From contig SUZG01000010.1 of assembly GCA_015060015.1 (NCBI GenBank), positions 1 through 64,000 of the forward strand: a stretch of DNA of 64,000 nucleotides, written 5' to 3'. Of this stretch, positions 60,695-64,000 are shown piece after piece (position 1 is the stretch's first letter; every line of letters begins with the position of its first letter). The position numbers and the translations under genes were made by a program. The notes beneath the pieces were generated by a model. That model ran no database searches, had not been told where the DNA came from, and saw nothing but the letters and a program-made list of their open reading frames with translations. Source of the stretch: Rikenellaceae bacterium (GTDB lineage Bacteria > Bacteroidota > Bacteroidia > Bacteroidales > Rikenellaceae).

Positions 60695-63337
60695 TTACAA
60701 CTCGGCAATTGAATCCGCGATGTAAGCGAATGTACCCTCACCTGTAACCTCAAATGAGAACGCATAGTTTGCGTTAGGACCATAAGCGTACACCTTAACA
60801 ACAACCTTCTTATACTGCTCGGGAGTCATTGTAGGATATACATAGTGCAATACCTCGGCAAATACCTCGGCTGTATGCTCCTTCAACTTCGCCACGATCT
60901 CGTCGTCTGACAAGTCGCCCATACCGGCAGCAGCAAAGCCACCCTTCACAGCAGAAGGACGCCAGTCCATATTGCCATAGTATGCAGAAGCACCTGTATA
61001 GAACTCGTTGTTACCATAGTTTGATACCCAGTAGCTACCTGCGGGCTTCGCACCATCAATAGTAACGATGTCGGTAGATATGATTACGCCGGCATTGTCG
61101 CGTGCGGGAGCACCCATAGCAACATCCTTGTTATCATATACCCAGTTTACACAGTACTGATAGAAAGCCTTGGTGTCGGCACTTGAAGTGTTGGTGAAAT
61201 CCAACTCCAAAGTACGGTCAACAGCCCATACGCCCTCGTTCTTGCGGAACTGGTCGGTCTTTGCCTCGAAGTAGATAGTCTTAACCCAAGCGTTACCATC
61301 GAATACATACTCATCAACCTTCCAAGACGTTGTACCACCCGCATAGCAACGGAAAGCTACATTCTTAACATCGCCATCCAAAGCGTAAGGATATGACTGT
61401 GCAAGGAACAAAGGCAAGTAATCATCCTGTGCAGGGCTAGTGAAGCTACCATACTTCTGACCCATTGCATCGAAATCAGCAGGCTGAACAGCAACAACAT
61501 CAGCAGCCTCAAATGCAGAGCCGCTCCACTTGAAGTAAGCGTACTTCTTAACACTCTCAACCTTACCGATAGCACGAGTAGCAGCACCCTTTGTAACGGG
61601 CTCAACCTTTGTGACAATCATATTTACATACTTGGGATTACCACCAGACTTTGAGATAGAGATGAAGTAACCATAGAGAGTGCAAGACATACCGTCAGCA
61701 AGCTGTGCCTTAATCTCGTCGGTTACACCATACAAACTACCAACAGCGGTTGTAGCACCATCAACATTGAAGTTGTAGTAGTTACCGCTGATAGAGAGCT
61801 TACCTGTCATCTTTGCGTAGTAAGCACACTCGTCATTAACACGGGTAGTCAAAAGCTCATCCATCTTCGCACCTGTAAGATCCATAGGAGCAGGATACTT
61901 AACCTCGGCAGTACCGGTCTTCTCGATAGCAATACCATTTGTACCAATCTGGAAACCGCAGTTGAATGATGAGATAGTACCTGATACGGTAACCTCGTCA
62001 CCAATCTCATAACCGCTGGTCTTGTAGAGCAATACAGAACCGGTATTGTCAGTAAGGATGGGACCCTGTGTAGAGGTAGCAGAGATATAACCCTTAACCT
62101 CAACAGCATCGTTCAACTTAACACCACCCAATACAGAGGTATAGTTGTTAGCCGCCTCGATAGCGGGAGCCTCATCAACGCTAACTACAATCACGTTGAT
62201 AAACTCTCCGCTTGAAATAGAGCAGAAATAGCCGTAAATAGTGCACTCCTCGCCATCGGTAAAGAGGGCCTTTACCTCGTCAGAAGCACCATAAACACTA
62301 CCCTGTGCAGTAGTGGCACCTTCCATCTTGATATTGATGTATTTACCGGCAGAAGCAGTACCTGTAAACTTAACGAACTGTGCATAGCCGTCCTCGGTAC
62401 GAGTTGTCAAAAGCTCGTCCATAGCGGGGCCGTCAAGTTCGATAGGCTGTGGATACTTAACCTCGGTAGTACCGGTCTTCTCGATAGTAAGGCCTGCTGT
62501 ACCAATCTGGAAGCCCTTGTTGTATGATGAGATAGTACCCGATACGGTAACCTCGTCACCAATCTCGAAACCAGTTGTCTTATAGAGCAATACTGAACCT
62601 GTCTTATCGGTCAGGATAGGACCCTGTGTAGAGGTAGCAGAGATATAACCCTTAACCTCAACAACATCGTTCAATACTGCACTACCCAATACAGAGGTGT
62701 ACTTCTCAGCGGGAACATCGGGATCGGCAGGAGTCTCGGGCTCCTCCTCGGTCTTGGGCTCCTCGGCAGAGTAGTTGTAAGTAACGGCAACATACTCACC
62801 CTCGCGAATATCGTCGGCGGGGATAACCTTTGCCAGCTTTGAAGCTGTGGCGGGAGTAACAGCCTTTACATAATCCTCCTCACTCTCCCAGATAGTTTTA
62901 TAGTCATCCTCGGTAAGAGTGTACTCGGTAGCGGCATTCAACTTCTTCAAATCCTCGGGCATCTCGATTGCTGTGGTATAGGTAATCATAGCCACAGAGC
63001 CGTTGTCGAGGGTAGGATAAGTAGCTGCAAGGTATGCGGGGATATAAGCCGCAGCCTCGTCAGCAGAGCCGAAATACTTGTTCTTGCCGATAGCAGAGAG
63101 GGCTGCAACAGCATCCTCACCAGCCTGCTCGGCGATAGAAGCGTTGGTAGAGTTCTTTGAGATGGTAGAGTAATCACCATCTGTAAGAGTGTATTCCACG
63201 GTCTGAACATCAGTCACCTCGGTCTCCTGCTCATAGCCGTCAATCATATGCTCGTTGAAGTGACCAGTCTCACAACCCCAGCCGAAGATGGCGAGGGCAA
63301 CAAGCGACAATATCTGTGTTAAAAATCTCTTATTCAT
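60695..63337 (-). CDS. surface lipoprotein with duplicated OB-like domain
   Basis: Signal MNKRFLTQILSLVALAIFGWGC (lipobox cysteine at 22). Residues about 48-190 hold two short modules with EYTLTDGDYSTI/EYTLTEDDYKTIW; about 213-391 and 399-577 are two near-identical beta-rich domains (VEVKGYISATSTQGPILTD, VTVSGTISS in both) that look like OB folds; the C-terminal part (about 590-880) has a third Tyr-rich module. 880 residues. It starts 16 bases after a TonB-dependent receptor, so it is probably its surface partner, in a nutrient- or metal-uptake unit. No function beyond that. Confidence 0.78.
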   Translation of the reverse strand: MNKRFLTQILSLVALAIFGWGCETGHFNEHMIDGYEQETEVTDVQTVEYTLTDGDYSTISKNSTNASIAEQAGEDAVAALSAIGKNKYFGSADEAAAYIPAYLAATYPTLDNGSVAMITYTTAIEMPEDLKKLNAATEYTLTEDDYKTIWESEEDYVKAVTPATASKLAKVIPADDIREGEYVAVTYNYSAEEPKTEEEPETPADPDVPAEKYTSVLGSAVLNDVVEVKGYISATSTQGPILTDKTGSVLLYKTTGFEIGDEVTVSGTISSYNKGFQIGTAGLTIEKTGTTEVKYPQPIELDGPAMDELLTTRTEDGYAQFVKFTGTASAGKYINIKMEGATTAQGSVYGASDEVKALFTDGEECTIYGYFCSISSGEFINVIVVSVDEAPAIEAANNYTSVLGGVKLNDAVEVKGYISATSTQGPILTDNTGSVLLYKTSGYEIGDEVTVSGTISSFNCGFQIGTNGIAIEKTGTAEVKYPAPMDLTGAKMDELLTTRVNDECAYYAKMTGKLSISGNYYNFNVDGATTAVGSLYGVTDEIKAQLADGMSCTLYGYFISISKSGGNPKYVNMIVTKVEPVTKGAATRAIGKVESVKKYAYFKWSGSAFEAADVVAVQPADFDAMGQKYGSFTSPAQDDYLPLFLAQSYPYALDGDVKNVAFRCYAGGTTSWKVDEYVFDGNAWVKTIYFEAKTDQFRKNEGVWAVDRTLELDFTNTSSADTKAFYQYCVNWVYDNKDVAMGAPARDNAGVIISTDIVTIDGAKPAGSYWVSNYGNNEFYTGASAYYGNMDWRPSAVKGGFAAAGMGDLSDDEIVAKLKEHTAEVFAEVLHYVYPTMTPEQYKKVVVKVYAYGPNANYAFSFEVTGEGTFAYIADSIAEL

Positions 63338-63352
63338 ATCTGTCCGAAGTGT

Positions 63353-64000
63353 TTAGAAGCGAAGTTTTAATCTAACTGTATAGGTGCGGCCGAATGAGTA
63401 CATTACAGCGTAGCAATCCTCCCAACCCTTGGCATCGGTTGCACACCGTGCATCCATAATGTGCTGGTAGTTGAACACATTGTTCACATTACCATAGAGG
63501 GTAGCATTAACGTTACCAATCTTGAATGAGTAGCTTGCAGAGAGGTCGAACTGGTGACCCATAGGGATACGCCAGGGATCATTAACCGTAGCAGCAGAGT
63601 TAACGATAGCTGTTGAGCCAAGGAAGAAATCAGCATAGTTGCGTGCGTAGAGGTTCCAGTCGGCACTTACACGCAAGCCCTTCAAAGGATAGAAATCGGC
63701 ACCGATAGCAGCAGTTGTCTGTGCAGAACCTGCTACGTGGATACCCTTCTGATGAAGCTCGATCCAAGCGTGGTCCTCAGCCATAATACCAGATGCAACA
63801 GTACCGTCCAGCTTTGAAGTCATAGGCTGGCCCTGTGAGTCGTAGTAGTAACCCTTGGCGTTGCTGTTCCAGATCCAGTCGCCGATAGATACCATACCGG
63901 TAAGATTTACCCAGCGTGCGGGGCGATAACGAAGGTCGAGCTCGATACCCATGTGGCGAGCATCAATACCTGTAAGGTTTACACGAGCATAGTCGCCGTT
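63353..64000 (-). CDS. TonB-dependent receptor, 3' part
   Basis: Outer-membrane active transporter, cut by the window end; the reading frame stays open to base 64000. The visible 215 residues are C-terminal beta-barrel strands (MGIELDLRYRPARWVNLTGMVSIGDW, YSFKIGNVNATLYGNVNNVFNYQ) ending with the aromatic RTYTVRLKLRF, the C-terminal signature of this family. Substrate not visible. The following lipoprotein gene is 15 bases away, in one operon. Confidence 0.9.
   Translation of the reverse strand, partial: NGDYARVNLTGIDARHMGIELDLRYRPARWVNLTGMVSIGDWIWNSNAKGYYYDSQGQPMTSKLDGTVASGIMAEDHAWIELHQKGIHVAGSAQTTAAIGADFYPLKGLRVSADWNLYARNYADFFLGSTAIVNSAATVNDPWRIPMGHQFDLSASYSFKIGNVNATLYGNVNNVFNYQHIMDARCATDAKGWEDCYAVMYSFGRTYTVRLKLRF

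Noticed and set aside
1..64000. tRNA, rRNA or CRISPR array
   Set aside because: I looked for conserved tRNA T-loop patterns, 16S/23S segments and regularly spaced direct repeats with unique spacers and found none; a tRNAscan/CRISPR search would be decisive.

Overview
The window is chromosomal DNA from a Bacteroidota bacterium, most likely order Bacteroidales. Evidence: promoter cores of the form TAnnTTTG, in the best cases with TTTG 19-20 nt upstream; gliding-type gldE followed by a phosphopantetheinyl transferase; a DUF4270 lipoprotein next to an N-terminal-only glycogen synthase; the ftsX-DUF3098-uppP-truB-queA cluster; a fimbrillin-like lipoprotein; and a TonB-dependent receptor next to a surface lipoprotein. 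An Alistipes-like (Rikenellaceae) source is my guess only. There is no rRNA, tRNA or CRISPR array that I can see.

Layout. 1-12000 (all minus): the fused str-S10-spc ribosomal run, rpsL-rpsG-fusA-rpsJ-rplC-D-W-B-rpsS-rplV-rpsC-rplP-rpmC-rpsQ-rplN-X-E-rpsN, then a strong terminator and a 0.73-kb gene-free spacer, then rpsH-rplF-rplR-rpsE (cut by the window edge). 12001-23000: divergent leuS (plus), then minus-strand aldehyde dehydrogenase and short-chain dehydrogenase, a large fimbrillin/DUF5077/DUF3472 lipoprotein, a sugar MFS transporter and a polyprenyl synthetase. 23058-29323 (plus): yfhO, ftsX, DUF3098, uppP, truB, queA. 29411-37089: truncated glycogen synthase, DUF4270 lipoprotein, topA, a C1B peptidase, a tiny acidic protein (minus) and an AT-rich two-repeat lipoprotein. 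37170-39095 (minus): YitT protein and radical SAM protein. 39210-45723 (plus): priA, comF, dnaB, comM. 45853-55760 (plus): the distal dcw block murG-murC-ftsQ-ftsA-ftsZ, followed by gldE, PPTase and a MATE pump. 55881-58285 (minus): pth, rplY, porin. 58476-60223 (plus): galE and an outer-membrane protein. 60224-64000: a fold-back element, then (minus) a TonB-dependent receptor 3' end followed by a duplicated-domain lipoprotein.

Most genes are housekeeping. I did not find an obvious new multi-gene system. The most unusual signals are: (a) tandem repeats that begin at, or contain, the stop codon of the upstream gene at six separate places (after the polyprenyl synthetase, DUF3098, dnaB, comM, ftsQ and MATE genes); in two of them each copy re-creates the stop in a different frame, so that all three frames are closed; (b) a 248-bp fold-back element with about 25-bp inverted ends at 60284-60531; (c) the split of the spc operon by a terminator, a gene-free spacer and a new promoter; (d) an FtsQ with a long charged insertion; (e) a surface lipoprotein with a nearly identical internal duplication; and (f) a fimbrillin-DUF5077-DUF3472 fusion.
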